Positions 1 to 8,161 are shown, counted from the stretch's first letter. The stretch is DNA of 52,811 nucleotides from Streptomyces aurantiacus JA 4570 (GCF_000414115.1 NZ_AOPZ01000519.1:1-52811), one strand, 5' to 3'. Numbers and translations are program-made. Notes: a model not told the origin generated them from the sequence alone.

Positions 1-953
1 GCGAAGCCCCAGTCGAGCAGCGACCTGGCCTCCTCGTACACGGTCATGCCGCCCCGCCGCGGGTTCATCACCGTCACCAGGACGGTGCGCGCGCCCCGGT
101 GGGCCGCGGCGATCAGGGTGTGCCCGGCGCCGCTGGTGTAGCCGTTCTTGACGCCGATCAGGCCGCGGTAGGGGGCCACGCCGTCGGCGCCGGTGAGCAG
201 CCGGTTGGTGTTCTGGATCGGGTACGACCAGTTGCCGTCGGGAAAGCTCGCGCGAGCCGTCGAGCAGTACCGGGCGAACTGCGGGTCGGCGAGGCCCGCC
301 CGGCCGAACACCGACAGGTCGTACGCCGACGACACCTGGCCGGGCGCGTCGTAGCCGTCGGGCGACACGACGTGCGTGTCGCGGGCGCCGAGCGCGCGGG
401 CCTTGGCGCGCATCTGCCGCACCGTGCGCTCCCAGCCGCCGTTCATCGAGGCGAGCACGTGCACGGCGTCGTTGCCGGAACTGAGGAACACCCCGCGCCA
501 CAGGTCGGACACCTGGTAACTGCGGCCCGCCGAGAGGCCCACCAGGCTGCTGCCGCCGCCGACGCGGGCCAGCTCGGTGTCGGTGACGGTGTGCCGGGTG
601 TCGGGGTGCAGCCGGGGCAGCGCCGTCAGCGCGAACAGGGACTTGAGGGTGGAGGCGGGCGGCAGCCGGCGGTGCGCGTTGTGCGCGGCGAGCACTTCGC
701 CCGTCCTCGCGTCGGACACCATCCAGGACAGCGCGGACAGGCCACGGGGAACCGGTGGCGCGTCAGGGCGCGGGCGTACCTGGGTTCCGGACCGGTCGAG
801 CAGGGACGAGGAGTACGCGGGCGCGGGCTTCGGCGGCGCGGGCTCGGCGCCGACGGCCGGTCCCGCGAGGCAGACCAGGGCCCCGGTGGTGAGGGCCGTG
901 GCGCGCAGGACGGGGGCGCGCCGGGACGGGCGCGAAAGGTACCTGATGACCAT
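1..953 (-). CDS. D-alanyl-D-alanine carboxypeptidase (peptidase S11), 3' end outside window
   Basis: Penicillin-binding-protein-type serine carboxypeptidase that would trim the terminal D-Ala of peptidoglycan stems outside the membrane. The visible 317 codons start with a basic stretch and a hydrophobic segment (signal peptide or anchor, about residues 8-32) and a proline-rich linker. The catalytic STLK tetrad follows at residues 101-104, then SGN (second motif), and near the window edge KNG in the place of the usual KTG, followed by YTSGAGHT. The C-terminus lies beyond base 1. The ATG at 953 has no Shine-Dalgarno, but TACGGT sits 6 nt upstream (960-965), so the mRNA is probably leaderless. 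The family call is firm; the KNG variant is, from memory, not rare in actinomycete members. Confidence 0.85.
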   Translation of the reverse strand, partial: MVIRYLSRPSRRAPVLRATALTTGALVCLAGPAVGAEPAPPKPAPAYSSSLLDRSGTQVRPRPDAPPVPRGLSALSWMVSDARTGEVLAAHNAHRRLPPASTLKSLFALTALPRLHPDTRHTVTDTELARVGGGSSLVGLSAGRSYQVSDLWRGVFLSSGNDAVHVLASMNGGWERTVRQMRAKARALGARDTHVVSPDGYDAPGQVSSAYDLSVFGRAGLADPQFARYCSTARASFPDGNWSYPIQNTNRLLTGADGVAPYRGLIGVKNGYTSGAGHTLIAAAHRGARTVLVTVMNPRRGGMTVYEEARSLLDWGF

Positions 954-1124
954 TCAGCCACCGTAGGAGCGGGCTCCCCGCCGCGCAGATCGGCTTGGCC
1001 CGGGTGGATGTATCGGACACGCCCTGGGGCGTGGCGGCCGAGTGGGGTCGCCGACACGCCGTCGGGGCGTCATCCCTATGCCGTGCGCAAGGCACGGCCT
1101 CCGGGGGATGACGCCCCGCCCGGC

Positions 1125-1574
1125 TCACCAGGTCTTGCCGGCCTGCTCCCGGGTCGTGCGGTTGATCCGGTTGAAGAAATTGGTCAGCGCGATCTCCAGG
1201 ATGACCGCGCCCAGTTGCTCCTCGCTGAAGTGGTCGGCGGCGGCGTCCCAGATCTCGTCGGTCACGCCCGGTGCGCCGTCCTGGATCCGGGTGGCGGCCT
1301 CGGTCAGGGCGAGGGCCGCCCGCTCCTCTTCGGTGTAGAAGGGCGTATCGCGCCATGCGACCACGTTGTGCAGCCGCTCGTCCGTCTCACCGGCCTTCCG
1401 TGCCGCTTCGATCCCGGCGAAGATGCACGGGCTGCAGCCGTTGATCTGGCTGGTACGCAGATGGACCAGGGACAGCAGGTGCTTGTCGACGCCCCCGGCG
1501 TAAATCGCCTTGTAGAGGTGCTGGATCGCCGTCACCACGTCGGGGTTCGCCGGGCTGTTCAGTCGTGCTTCCAT
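1125..1574 (-). CDS. Carboxymuconolactone decarboxylase / AhpD-like protein (ECF41 partner)
   Basis: A 149-residue AhpD/CMD-family protein. The CSPC motif inside QINGCSPCIFAG is the CxxC redox pair of this fold, and the protein has the usual all-helical layout and length, so a disulfide or peroxide-related redox role is likely. The start is the ATG at 1574, preceded by AAGGAG at good spacing; an in-frame upstream extension would run through the promoter. It diverges from the ECF41-type sigma gene. CMD/AhpD, oxidoreductase and epimerase genes are the known conserved partners and targets of ECF41 sigma factors, and a matching promoter lies upstream (1628-1654). The substrate is unknown. Confidence 0.85.
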   Translation of the reverse strand: MEARLNSPANPDVVTAIQHLYKAIYAGGVDKHLLSLVHLRTSQINGCSPCIFAGIEAARKAGETDERLHNVVAWRDTPFYTEEERAALALTEAATRIQDGAPGVTDEIWDAAADHFSEEQLGAVILEIALTNFFNRINRTTREQAGKTW

Positions 1575-1627
1575 CGGTGCTGCTCCTTCATCGGTTACCT
1601 GCGCCCCTTGGGGCCCGTCATCACCAC

Positions 1628-1654
1628 GACGGAGCAGAGTCGAGAAAGGTAACA
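1628..1654 (-). promoter_or_regulatory. Predicted ECF41 promoter for the AhpD-like gene
   Basis: Read on the minus strand, TGTTACC (1648-1654) is followed after exactly 16 nt by CGTC (1628-1631). The described ECF41 target promoter is TGTCACA-N16-CGTC, so the -35 matches 5 of 7, with identical spacer and -10. It points at the AhpD-like gene, leaving a leader of about 45 nt, and overlaps the ribosome-binding region of the divergent sigma gene. Confidence 0.65.
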
Positions 1655-1656
1655 AC

Positions 1657-2538
1657 ATGTACGACACCAGCGCGGCGGACCCGATGGCCGAGGCGTTCGA
1701 GGCTCAGCGTGACCGGCTGCGCGCGGTCGCCCACCGCATGCTCGGATCGCACGCCGACGCCGAGGACGTGGTCCAGGAGGCGTGGCTGCGCCTCTCCCGC
1801 CAGGACGCGGCGACCATCCACAACCTCGCCGGCTGGCTGACCACGGTGGTCGGGCGGATCAGCCTCGATGTCCTGCGATCGCGCCAGGCCCGCCCGGAGG
1901 CGTCCTACGACGACGGTCTGTCCGAGTTCGTGGTGACGCTCGACGACGGTCCCGCCCCCGAGGACGACGCGGTGCTCGCCGACTCGGTCGGCCTCGCGCT
2001 CCTCGTCGTACTGGACTCGCTCGGGCCGAGCGAGCGGCTTGCGTTCGTGCTGCACGACCTGTTCGCGGTGCCGTTCGAGGAGATCGGCCAGATCCTCGGC
2101 AAGTCCACCGCCGCCGCCAAGATGCTCGCCAGCCGCGCCCGCAAGAAGGTGCGGGCCATCGAGCGGCCCACGGTCGCCGGGCGGGAGCAGCGAGAGGTGG
2201 TGCACGCCTTCCTGGCGGCGGCTCGCAGCGGCGACTTCGAGGAGTTGCTGCGGGTGCTCGACCCCGAGGTGAAACGGACCGTCCACACCCCCTCCGGCGT
2301 GGTCGTCACCCTCGGCGCCACCCAGGTCGCAGCCGGCGCGCGACTGTCCGGCGCGGCGGCACAGGGGCGGGCGGTGCTCGTCAACGGCCTCCCAGGGCTC
2401 ATCGCCTGGCGCGAGGACGGAACCCCGCTCTCGGTCGTCGCGTTCACCGTCGTCGACGGCAGGATCACCGACATCGCGGTCGTGGTCGACCCGGCCAAGC
2501 TCGCGCGGATGGACCTGCCGGAGCCGGCGGCGGGGTGA
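1657..2538 (+). CDS. sigJ: ECF41-type RNA polymerase sigma factor (SigJ-like) with fused SnoaL-like domain
   Basis: A 293-residue ECF sigma factor. Region 2 is near the N-terminus (RAVAHRMLGSHADAEDVVQE), region 4 around residues 125-170 (LGPSERLAFVLHDLF ... IGQILGKSTAAAKMLASRAR), and residues 175-293 form a SnoaL/NTF2-like extension. That fused domain, in place of a separate anti-sigma factor, is the hallmark of ECF41. The extension ends with DPAKL, a variant of the family NPDKL motif; the usual DGGGKV signature is degenerate (SGVVV) and the linker WLPEP motif is not recognisable, so regulation may differ from characterised members. The ATG at 1657 has GAAAGG upstream. It diverges from the AhpD-like partner; a terminator hairpin follows (2551-2578). 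Confidence 0.88.
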   Translation: MYDTSAADPMAEAFEAQRDRLRAVAHRMLGSHADAEDVVQEAWLRLSRQDAATIHNLAGWLTTVVGRISLDVLRSRQARPEASYDDGLSEFVVTLDDGPAPEDDAVLADSVGLALLVVLDSLGPSERLAFVLHDLFAVPFEEIGQILGKSTAAAKMLASRARKKVRAIERPTVAGREQREVVHAFLAAARSGDFEELLRVLDPEVKRTVHTPSGVVVTLGATQVAAGARLSGAAAQGRAVLVNGLPGLIAWREDGTPLSVVAFTVVDGRITDIAVVVDPAKLARMDLPEPAAG

Positions 2539-2550
2539 CGAAGGCGGAGG

Positions 2551-2578
2551 CCGACCGGCGGGGAGCGCCGCGGGTCGG
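2551..2578 (+). terminator. Terminator-like hairpin after the ECF41 sigma gene
   Basis: An 11-bp stem (2551-2561 with 2568-2578, one mismatch) and a 6-nt loop lie 12 bp after the sigma stop codon. Stem and flanks are nearly identical to the hairpin at 6141-6168; similarity extends over about 55 bp. Confidence 0.6.
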
Positions 2579-2639
2579 CCGATGGACGGCTGTGGCTGGG
2601 TGAGGTGTCTGCCCGCACCGGACTGTGAACTTCGAGGCG

Positions 2640-2687
2640 CGTACGAGTAGTTGCTCGCCGCGCAGCCGGGCTCACCTCACTCGTACG
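2640..2687. repeat. Spaced inverted repeat upstream of the coiled-coil/winged-helix gene
   Basis: CGTACGAGT (2640-2648) is repeated inverted as ACTCGTACG (2679-2687) with a 30-bp spacer. A second pair, GTGAGGT at about 2600 and ACCTCAC (2674-2680), overlaps it. The element sits in the 288-bp gap before the gene starting at 2827 and could be an operator or an mRNA structure. No clear -35/-10 pair was identified in this gap. Confidence 0.35.
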
Positions 2688-2826
2688 ATCATTACGCCGA
2701 AGCCCTGAACAGGAGCTATCGTCACCGCCACACGGGTCAACTGCCCGGAAGGCGCGGGTGGCAGCGGTTGTCGGGCACCGCCCGCCGAAGGCTGCCACGG
2801 CCGAAGACAGAGAAAGGGCCGACACC

Positions 2827-3465
2827 ATGACCGAGAGCGCGAGCGCCGCCACGGCACTGGCATCGCAGTACGCCACCCAGGTGAGCGGCGACCTGGAACG
2901 CAACGTCAAGGAGCAGGAACGTATCCGGGCGGAGATCGACACTCTGCAGGAGCAACTGGCCGCCCTGCACCGTGACCACACCGTGCTGATGAACATCCGC
3001 CAGGCCCTGGAAGTCGCGACCCCGCCCGCCGCGACCGCTGAGGCGCCGGAGAGGGCCGGCGTGGTTCCCGCTCCCCGGCGCAAAGCCGCGGCCGCCGCCA
3101 GCAGGAGCAAGCAGCGGGCGGCCAGCCGGGACGGGTCGCCGCAGCGCGGCACGGCGGGCGGAAAGCAGGCCCGCAAGACCGCGCCCACAAAGGCCGCCGA
3201 GCCCACCCTGGTCGAACTCATCCGACGCTACCTCGACACGCAGACCGAACCACGCTCCGCGGCGGAAATCGCCATCGACCTCGGTCAGGCGCATCCCGCC
3301 CGTGGCGTCAAGGCCACCGTCGTGCGCACCACGCTCGAAAATCTGGTGGCCAAGAACCGGGCCCAGCGCACCAAGCAGGGCACGTCGGTCTTCTACACCG
3401 CGCCCGACGCTCCCGCCCAGGTGACGAACCCTGAACAACAGCCCCAGCCGGACCACGCGGAGTGA
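2827..3465 (+). CDS. Coiled-coil protein with basic linker and C-terminal winged-helix-like domain
   Basis: A 212-residue protein not matched to a named family. Residues about 15-60 are heptad-like (LERNVKEQERIRAEIDTLQ), a predicted coiled coil for oligomerisation. Residues about 75-120 are an Ala/Lys/Arg-rich linker (RRKAAAAASRSKQRAAS, KQARKTAPTKA) resembling histone-H1-like tails. Residues about 123-185 look like a winged helix (LVELIRRYLDTQTEPRSAAEIA ... RTTLENLVAKNRAQR). The order suggests a DNA-binding or nucleoid-associated regulator. The ATG at 2827 has a purine-rich GAAAGGG upstream; an in-frame extension to 2758 lacks this. Cytoplasmic. Low-complexity DNA in the linker could hide family similarity. 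Confidence 0.7.
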   Translation: MTESASAATALASQYATQVSGDLERNVKEQERIRAEIDTLQEQLAALHRDHTVLMNIRQALEVATPPAATAEAPERAGVVPAPRRKAAAAASRSKQRAASRDGSPQRGTAGGKQARKTAPTKAAEPTLVELIRRYLDTQTEPRSAAEIAIDLGQAHPARGVKATVVRTTLENLVAKNRAQRTKQGTSVFYTAPDAPAQVTNPEQQPQPDHAE

Positions 3466-3543
3466 CACCGCCATTGCCGCGCGCGGCGATCGCCTCGCCT
3501 GTGAACGGGAGAAGTCCCGCGCGGGCAGCGTCGGCCAAGGCCC

Positions 3544-4395
3544 TCACCTACTGTGCCGCCGTACATTCTCCAGGTAGCGCTTCCGGGCCTCCTCGACCTG
3601 TCGGAAGCGCCCAGCACTGTCTTTGATCGCCTGGTGCTGCAGGGTCGCGTCGGCCCGCCACCAGACGTCCACCAGGTGTGTCCGGAGTTTGCACGCGACG
3701 TCGTCGCGGGCCGTGGCGATCTCGGCGCGGGTGGGACGCCCGCCCTTCCATCGGGGGTCCTCGTTCGGGTCCATCGGATGGCGGTAGGCATGCCCCCGGT
3801 CCCGCATACAGGCCCGCCACTTGCCGAACACCCGCTGGGCGGCGGGGGTGTGCTGGGACTTCTCGTACGCGGCGGCGGAAGCCTCGTTGACCAGGTCGGA
3901 GCTCACTTTTGGTACGTCGCGCACGAGTGCGTGCTGGGCCCGTTCCTGGCAGCCCGACCGGCCGTCGGTACCGTAGGCAGCTGTCCGCTGCCGTGCGGTG
4001 AGCCTCGCGTCCCGCTGTTCCAGGCGCCGCTCCGCGGTCTTGGTGACCGGGTCGGGCATGGCGTGGTATCCGTAGCGCTTCGCCACCGCAGGCTCAGCCA
4101 GACCGTAGCGGCCGCGATGCGGCCATGTCTCGGTGGCGGGGTGGGGGAGCTCGGGCCAGTCCAGTCCCTGACGCGCCATGCACGACTTGATCAGCTTCTC
4201 CTGCGCCGTGGCGGCGAGGGCGGCGTTGCGGCTGTCCAACTCGTACGCGTCCAGGGGCAGGGCGAGTGCGCGGATCTCCCGGCTCGGGGCGGGCGGCCGA
4301 TCCGGGGGGCGGTTACCGTCGTCTGCCGAGGGTCCCCCGCAGCCCGCGGCGAGCAGCAACATCAGGGCCGCTGCGGGTGCGATACGCCTGCGCAT
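3544..4395 (-). CDS. Predicted lipoprotein of unknown function
   Basis: A 283-residue exported lipoprotein. It starts MRRRIAPAAAL, then a hydrophobic run ending in the lipobox LAAGC, so Cys21 should be diacylated. The ATG at 4395 is 8 nt after GGAGG; the ATG two codons upstream is too close to that SD. The mature part is charged and helical, with scattered Cys and Trp (KSCMARQGLDWP, GCQERAQH, KWRACMRDRG, DVACKLRTH), four Cys that could form two disulfides. Short lipoproteins with this KxCMxxxG pattern are common in Streptomyces but have no assigned function. It lies upstream, on the same strand, of nothing obvious and is probably monocistronic. Confidence 0.75.
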   Translation of the reverse strand: MRRRIAPAAALMLLLAAGCGGPSADDGNRPPDRPPAPSREIRALALPLDAYELDSRNAALAATAQEKLIKSCMARQGLDWPELPHPATETWPHRGRYGLAEPAVAKRYGYHAMPDPVTKTAERRLEQRDARLTARQRTAAYGTDGRSGCQERAQHALVRDVPKVSSDLVNEASAAAYEKSQHTPAAQRVFGKWRACMRDRGHAYRHPMDPNEDPRWKGGRPTRAEIATARDDVACKLRTHLVDVWWRADATLQHQAIKDSAGRFRQVEEARKRYLENVRRHSR

Positions 4396-4501
4396 GGTCA
4401 TCACCTCCCAGGAGGTGCCGGAGGCACGGCAGGCGGCGCCGTACCTCCGGCAGATGGACTGGCTCACTTCAGGGCATGGATTCGCGCCGCCGGTTCACGA
4501 G

Positions 4502-4942
4502 TCAGACGCACGACTTGTACAGCGAGCTCGTCTTGTACTTGACGCGGGTGTCCTTGAGGTCGGACGACCACGTCCACGGGTGGAACGTCCAGTGGTCACC
4601 GCGGTTCCAGTAGTTCGTCCACAGCGTCCAATAGCAGCTGCGAGTGAGGTTCTTCACCGAGCGGAGATTGTCGTTGACCTTGCGTCCGTTGTTGTATTTG
4701 TTGTCGGACAGCTTCATGTCCGACTTGCAGAACTTCTTGTAGCCGCCCGTGTAGCGCCAGTGCTCGTACGCATGCAGCGGGGCCGGGCACGCCGCCCTGG
4801 CCGACCGCGCGGTGTCGTCCGCGGCGGTGGACCTCGGGGTCTTCGGGGCGTTGTCGGCCTGGGCGGTCGGAGCCGCCAAGGTCAGCCCGGTGCCGAGCGC
4901 AAGGGTGGCCGTGGCCAGCGCGAGGCGCTTGTGTCGATGCAT
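4502..4942 (-). CDS. Small secreted protein with beta/gamma-crystallin-like (I36-type) fold
   Basis: A 146-residue exported protein with a Sec signal peptide (MHRHKRLALATATLALGTG ... AQADNA, cleavage near residue 30). The mature domain of about 95 residues carries CPAPLHAYEHWRYTGG, then VNDNLRSVKNLT and later SSDL, the two-fold pattern of beta/gamma-crystallin-like domains found in Streptomyces extracellular proteins such as I36 peptidase inhibitors. Four Cys in the mature region suggest disulfides. The start ATG at 4942 follows GGAGG. Inhibitor activity is only a possibility; a structural or Ca-binding role fits equally well. Confidence 0.75.
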   Translation of the reverse strand: MHRHKRLALATATLALGTGLTLAAPTAQADNAPKTPRSTAADDTARSARAACPAPLHAYEHWRYTGGYKKFCKSDMKLSDNKYNNGRKVNDNLRSVKNLTRSCYWTLWTNYWNRGDHWTFHPWTWSSDLKDTRVKYKTSSLYKSCV

Positions 4943-5112
4943 CAGTGGTGTCCTCCGTTGTCTTCGGGTAGGCGCACCGCCCCCGTTGGCGGTGGTGGTT
5001 TCGGCCGTTCGCTCTGTATTCGAGCGGTCGGTTGGTTGTTCAGCAGCCCGCTTCCGTACTCGTGAACAAAACCGTGGGGGTCTTTTCGTGCCGCAGCGGC
5101 ACCGCACGTGTC

Positions 5113-5397
5113 TCAGTGGGCAAGGCCCACCACAGGGGACCATTCCCGGATGCTGACGATCTCGACGGCCGGCAGGCGAAAGTAGGGATCGGCGTCCAGC
5201 AGGCGGTGGAGAGCAGCACGGTCCGGGACATCGAAGAGCAACAGCGCGCCCGAATCGTCCGTGAAGGGACCGGCCGCGTGCAGTCGGCCCGTTGCATGGA
5301 GCGCGGTGAGGGAGGCGCGGTGAGCGGGGCGGGCCGCGAGTCGGGCGGCGCTGTGCTCGGCGTTGTCGGTGCTGAAGCGCAGTTCGAAGGTCCACAT
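5113..5397 (-). CDS. YciI-family protein
   Basis: A 94-residue protein with the YCII ferredoxin-like fold: opening strand MWTFELRFSTD, central GRLHAAGPFTDDSGALLLFDVPD, and a last strand around VEIVSIREWSPVVG. Members are small cytoplasmic enzymes or accessory proteins, often of unknown reaction. It diverges from a Crp/Fnr-family regulator gene, with only 24 bp between the two start codons, so the promoters overlap and the regulator probably controls it. The ATG at 5397 has no clear SD, consistent with a leaderless mRNA. Confidence 0.75.
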   Translation of the reverse strand: MWTFELRFSTDNAEHSAARLAARPAHRASLTALHATGRLHAAGPFTDDSGALLLFDVPDRAALHRLLDADPYFRLPAVEIVSIREWSPVVGLAH

Positions 5398-5421
5398 GGT
5401 CCGGACGCTAGTGTCGAGTGC

Positions 5422-6108
5422 ATGTGCGCGTCTGTATCGGCTGATACACCTACAAGGCTGTCTCTGGCGGAGATCCCGCTCCTGGCCGGCCTGCCCGAGG
5501 CAGAGTTGGCTGAGGCATGGGCGGCTTCGACGGCCAAGCATTATGGCGTCGGCGATGCTCTTTGCCGGGAAGGCGAGCCTGCACATGAGCTCGTGCTGCT
5601 GCTGAGGGGGCAGGTGGCGGCGACTTCGGTCACAGCCGGTGGTTCGGTCGTCCGTCATGGGATCTGGACGTGTCCGGCCGCTCTGGACAAGACGGCGGTG
5701 ATCGACGGCCGTGGGCATACGGCGACGTTCACGGCGGAGACGGAAGCATGTGTCCGAACGCTCCCGCGCCCGGCATTCCTGGCACTGATCGACGACGTCG
5801 CCGCCGTGCGCGGCCATGTACTGCGGACGTTGGCCGCCGAGACACGGCGCCAGCAGGCACGCGTCGTGGACACCCTGTTGCCCGCACAGGCGCGGCTTGC
5901 CGCCTGGATGCTGAAGGCGGCCGATACGGAAGGCGTCGTGCGCCTGCCCGCGTCGCAGCAGCAGCTCGCGGAGCTGCTCGGGCTCACCAGGGTCACCGTC
6001 AATCGCGCGCTCGGCGCGTTCCGGCGGGATGGCCTGATCGAGTACGACCACGGTGCGGCACGAGCGACTCTGCTGGCTCCGGAGCTCTTGCAGCTGCGCG
6101 GGCTGTGA
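5422..6108 (+). CDS. Crp/Fnr-family transcriptional regulator
   Basis: A 228-residue regulator. Residues about 15-125 form a cyclic-nucleotide-binding-like beta-roll (LCREGEPAHELVLLLRGQV), followed by a dimerisation helix and a Crp-type helix-turn-helix (ASQQQLAELLGLTRVTVNRALGAFR, about residues 173-198). The arginine and glutamate that bind the phosphate of cAMP in classical Crp are not evident, so another ligand or none is likely. A TAGTGT element (5409-5414) lies 7 nt before the ATG and there is no SD: probable leaderless mRNA. It diverges from the YciI gene and likely regulates it. Confidence 0.85.
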   Translation: MCASVSADTPTRLSLAEIPLLAGLPEAELAEAWAASTAKHYGVGDALCREGEPAHELVLLLRGQVAATSVTAGGSVVRHGIWTCPAALDKTAVIDGRGHTATFTAETEACVRTLPRPAFLALIDDVAAVRGHVLRTLAAETRRQQARVVDTLLPAQARLAAWMLKAADTEGVVRLPASQQQLAELLGLTRVTVNRALGAFRRDGLIEYDHGAARATLLAPELLQLRGL

Positions 6109-6140
6109 CACGCCAGCCCCTCAAACCCTCCCAGCCGAGG

Positions 6141-6168
6141 CCGACCGGCGGGGATCGCCGCCGGTCGG
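6141..6168. terminator. Perfect 11-bp terminator hairpin between convergent genes
   Basis: An 11-bp perfect stem (6141-6151 with 6158-6168) with a 6-nt loop lies between the Crp-family stop and the end of the convergent GNAT gene, so it can serve both strands. It is a near-copy of the element at 2551-2578, including the flank that encodes the GNAT 3' end. Confidence 0.65.
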
Positions 6169-6179
6169 CCGATGGACGG

Positions 6180-6710
6180 CTACCGCTGGGTGAAGTCCGC
6201 CGCCACGGCACGGAACCGTGCGGTCGCGGCGGCGTCCTCGCGCAGGCGTCGTAGTCCGGCCTTCTCCAGGACGCGGACGGATGCCGGGTTGGACAGTTCC
6301 ACGGTCGCGTGCACTGCGTCCACGCCGGGCGCGGTCAGGGCGAACTCGACCAGCGCACGGGTGGCTTCGGAGGCGTAGCCGCAGCCCCGGCGGGAGGCGA
6401 CGATGCCGTAGCCGACCTCCAGGGCGCCGTCGCTCGGCGGCCAGAACAGCCCGATCGAGCCGATGACTTGGCCGGTGCCGCGCTCGGCCACCAGGCGGTG
6501 GCCGTAGGCGGTGAGGCCCTCGGGGTGTTCGGTGAGGAAGTCCGCGATGACGCGGTCGCCTTCGGCGGGGAAGTCCTCGGCCCAGTCGGCGAGGCGGGGG
6601 CCGTCGGCGACGGCGGCGAGCTCACCCGGCGTCCACGGGCGCAGCACGAGCCGTTCCGTGGTCAGGTCGGCGCCGGTCACCGAGAAGGAAGAGAAGGATG
6701 GTGAACACAT
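6180..6710 (-). CDS. GNAT-family N-acetyltransferase (RimJ/RimL-like)
   Basis: A 176-residue acetyl-CoA-dependent acyltransferase with the RimJ/RimL subgroup layout: opening LTTERLVLRPWTPGE, VIGSIGLFWP beta-strands, VGYGIVASRRGCGYASEATRALVEFAL (acetyl-CoA pyrophosphate-binding motif A), and VELSNPASVRVLEKAGLRR (motif B). Substrate unknown: amino-terminal, small-molecule or antibiotic acetylation are all possible. The start ATG at 6710 follows GGAG at 6 nt. It converges with the Crp-family gene and no partner enzyme is adjacent. Confidence 0.85.
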   Translation of the reverse strand: MCSPSFSSFSVTGADLTTERLVLRPWTPGELAAVADGPRLADWAEDFPAEGDRVIADFLTEHPEGLTAYGHRLVAERGTGQVIGSIGLFWPPSDGALEVGYGIVASRRGCGYASEATRALVEFALTAPGVDAVHATVELSNPASVRVLEKAGLRRLREDAAATARFRAVAADFTQR

Positions 6711-6810
6711 GCGGTACTCCAGGTCGTTTCAGACGACCGGGCCACGGCTCACAGTCCGCGCGCGGCCCGGACAAGGGCATGCTGACGACGGGCCTGGCAG
6801 GCCATATTCA

Positions 6811-8161
6811 TCAACCTCCCTTGTCGGAGCGGCAGTCGGCGGCGGGCGCTGAGTGCGCGCGCGTCGGTGGATCGTAACAAGGGGGCTCGGGCGCGGGTTC
6901 GGCGGCCGCGTTTATCCGGGTGGACGGCGGGACGGGGCTCCCGGTCGGCGGCGGGACGGGCCTCGCGTCCGGCATGGCCGGCTCGCGCAGTGGTCGCAGC
7001 AGGAGCCAGCCGACGGCGGGCAGGGCGATCAGTGGGGCGAGGGCGAGTTGGAGGGAGGTCGTGTCGGCGAGGGCGCCGATGAGGGGGCTGGCGATGCCGC
7101 CGACGCTGACGGTCAGGCCGAGCGTGACACCACTGGCCGTCCCCACGCGCCCCGGCAGGTAGTCCTGACCGAGCGTGATGTGCAGGGAGAAGGGCACGTA
7201 CAGACCCGCGGACGTCAGCGCGACGAAGAGATAGAGCAGCGGACCCGGGACCAGGACGACGCCCGCGACCGCGAGCACGCTCAGCGCGTACGACCACCGG
7301 ACCACCGTGACGCGGCTGTGGCGGGTGGCGAGGCGGCCCCCGGGTGGCGAGGCGTCCCCCCGCCACGGTGCCCACCGCGCCGCCGAGGTAGAGCACGAAC
7401 AGCGCCGCCGTACCCGCGAACTCGCCGCCGTGGGTGCGCTCGCGCACGTACAGCGCGATGAACGCGCTCAGGCCGACGAAGACGATCGAGCGGCACACCA
7501 CGGCGCCGGACAGCCGGAGGAAGGACGGCCAGTCGTCGCGGCCGGCCGCGACGCGGCCGCGCGTCGCCGCGCTCGCGTCCCCGGGTGTCCGCAGCGCCCG
7601 CAGCGCCGCCGCGCACAGCACCGCGCCCGCGAGGGCGGGTACGACCAGTAGCAAGGACGCGCCCAGTCCGCCGGTGGCGACGACGGCGGCCACCAGCAAG
7701 GGGGCGGTGGCGAAGCCGATGTTGCCGCCCAGCGAGAACCAGCCCATCGCGGTGTGGCTGCCACGGCTGGCGACGCGCGCCACGCGGGCGGCTTCGGGGT
7801 GGTACGCGGCCACGCCGATCCCGGACACGGCGACGACCGCGAGGGTCAGGGCGTAGGAACCGCCGACACCGCTGAGCGCGACACCGGTGCCGCCCACCAG
7901 CGTGCTCACCGGCAGCAGCCACGGCATCGCCCACTTGTCGGTGAGCGCCCCGAACAGCGGCTGCACCACGGACGACAGGAGTGAGGCGGCGAGGACGATG
8001 CCGGAGGCGGCCGCGTAGGAGTACGCGCGCTCGGCCACGAAGAACGGCACCAGGGCGGCGACGGCTCCCTGGTAGACGTCCACGCAGGCGTGGCCGAGGG
8101 ACATCAGGGCGAGGGGTCTGTTGCCGGTCTTGTGTTTGTTGCTGGTCTTGTCTCTGGACAC
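6811..8161 (-). pseudogene. MFS transporter, fosmidomycin-resistance (Fsr)-like, frameshifted by a 19-bp duplication
   Basis: A 12-TM-type exporter resembling Fsr: MSLGHACVDVYQGAVAALVP near the N-terminus, then SSVVQPLFGALTDKW and AYHPEAARVARVASRG. The first half (to about 7355) reads in one frame. The second half (VRWSYALSVLAVAGVV ... GALADTTSLQLALAPLIALP) reads in another. The junction holds a 19-bp offset repeat of GGGTGGCGAGGCG (7323-7335 and 7342-7354). Removing 19 nt restores one frame giving about 443 residues, so the gene is inactivated or contains a sequence error. I prefer the GTG at 8161; an in-frame ATG at 8233 would put a dyad (CGATA/TATCG, about 8199-8221) inside the gene. It diverges from an AraC-type regulator. 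Confidence 0.75.
7323..7354. repeat. 19-bp tandem duplication that shifts the MFS frame
   Basis: GGGTGGCGAGGCG occurs at 7323-7335 and again at 7342-7354, an offset of 19 bp. Deleting one period joins the two halves of the transporter frame exactly. This is the signature of replication slippage or of a local assembly error. Confidence 0.85.

Noticed and set aside
120..160. KNG instead of KTG in the carboxypeptidase as evidence of inactivity
   Set aside because: SxxK and SxN are intact, and KNG variants are, from memory, common in actinomycete S11 enzymes.
99..1652. Long plus-strand open frame opposite the carboxypeptidase and AhpD-like genes
   Set aside because: Antisense shadow; the minus-strand frames carry STLK/SGN and CxxC motifs, this one has none.
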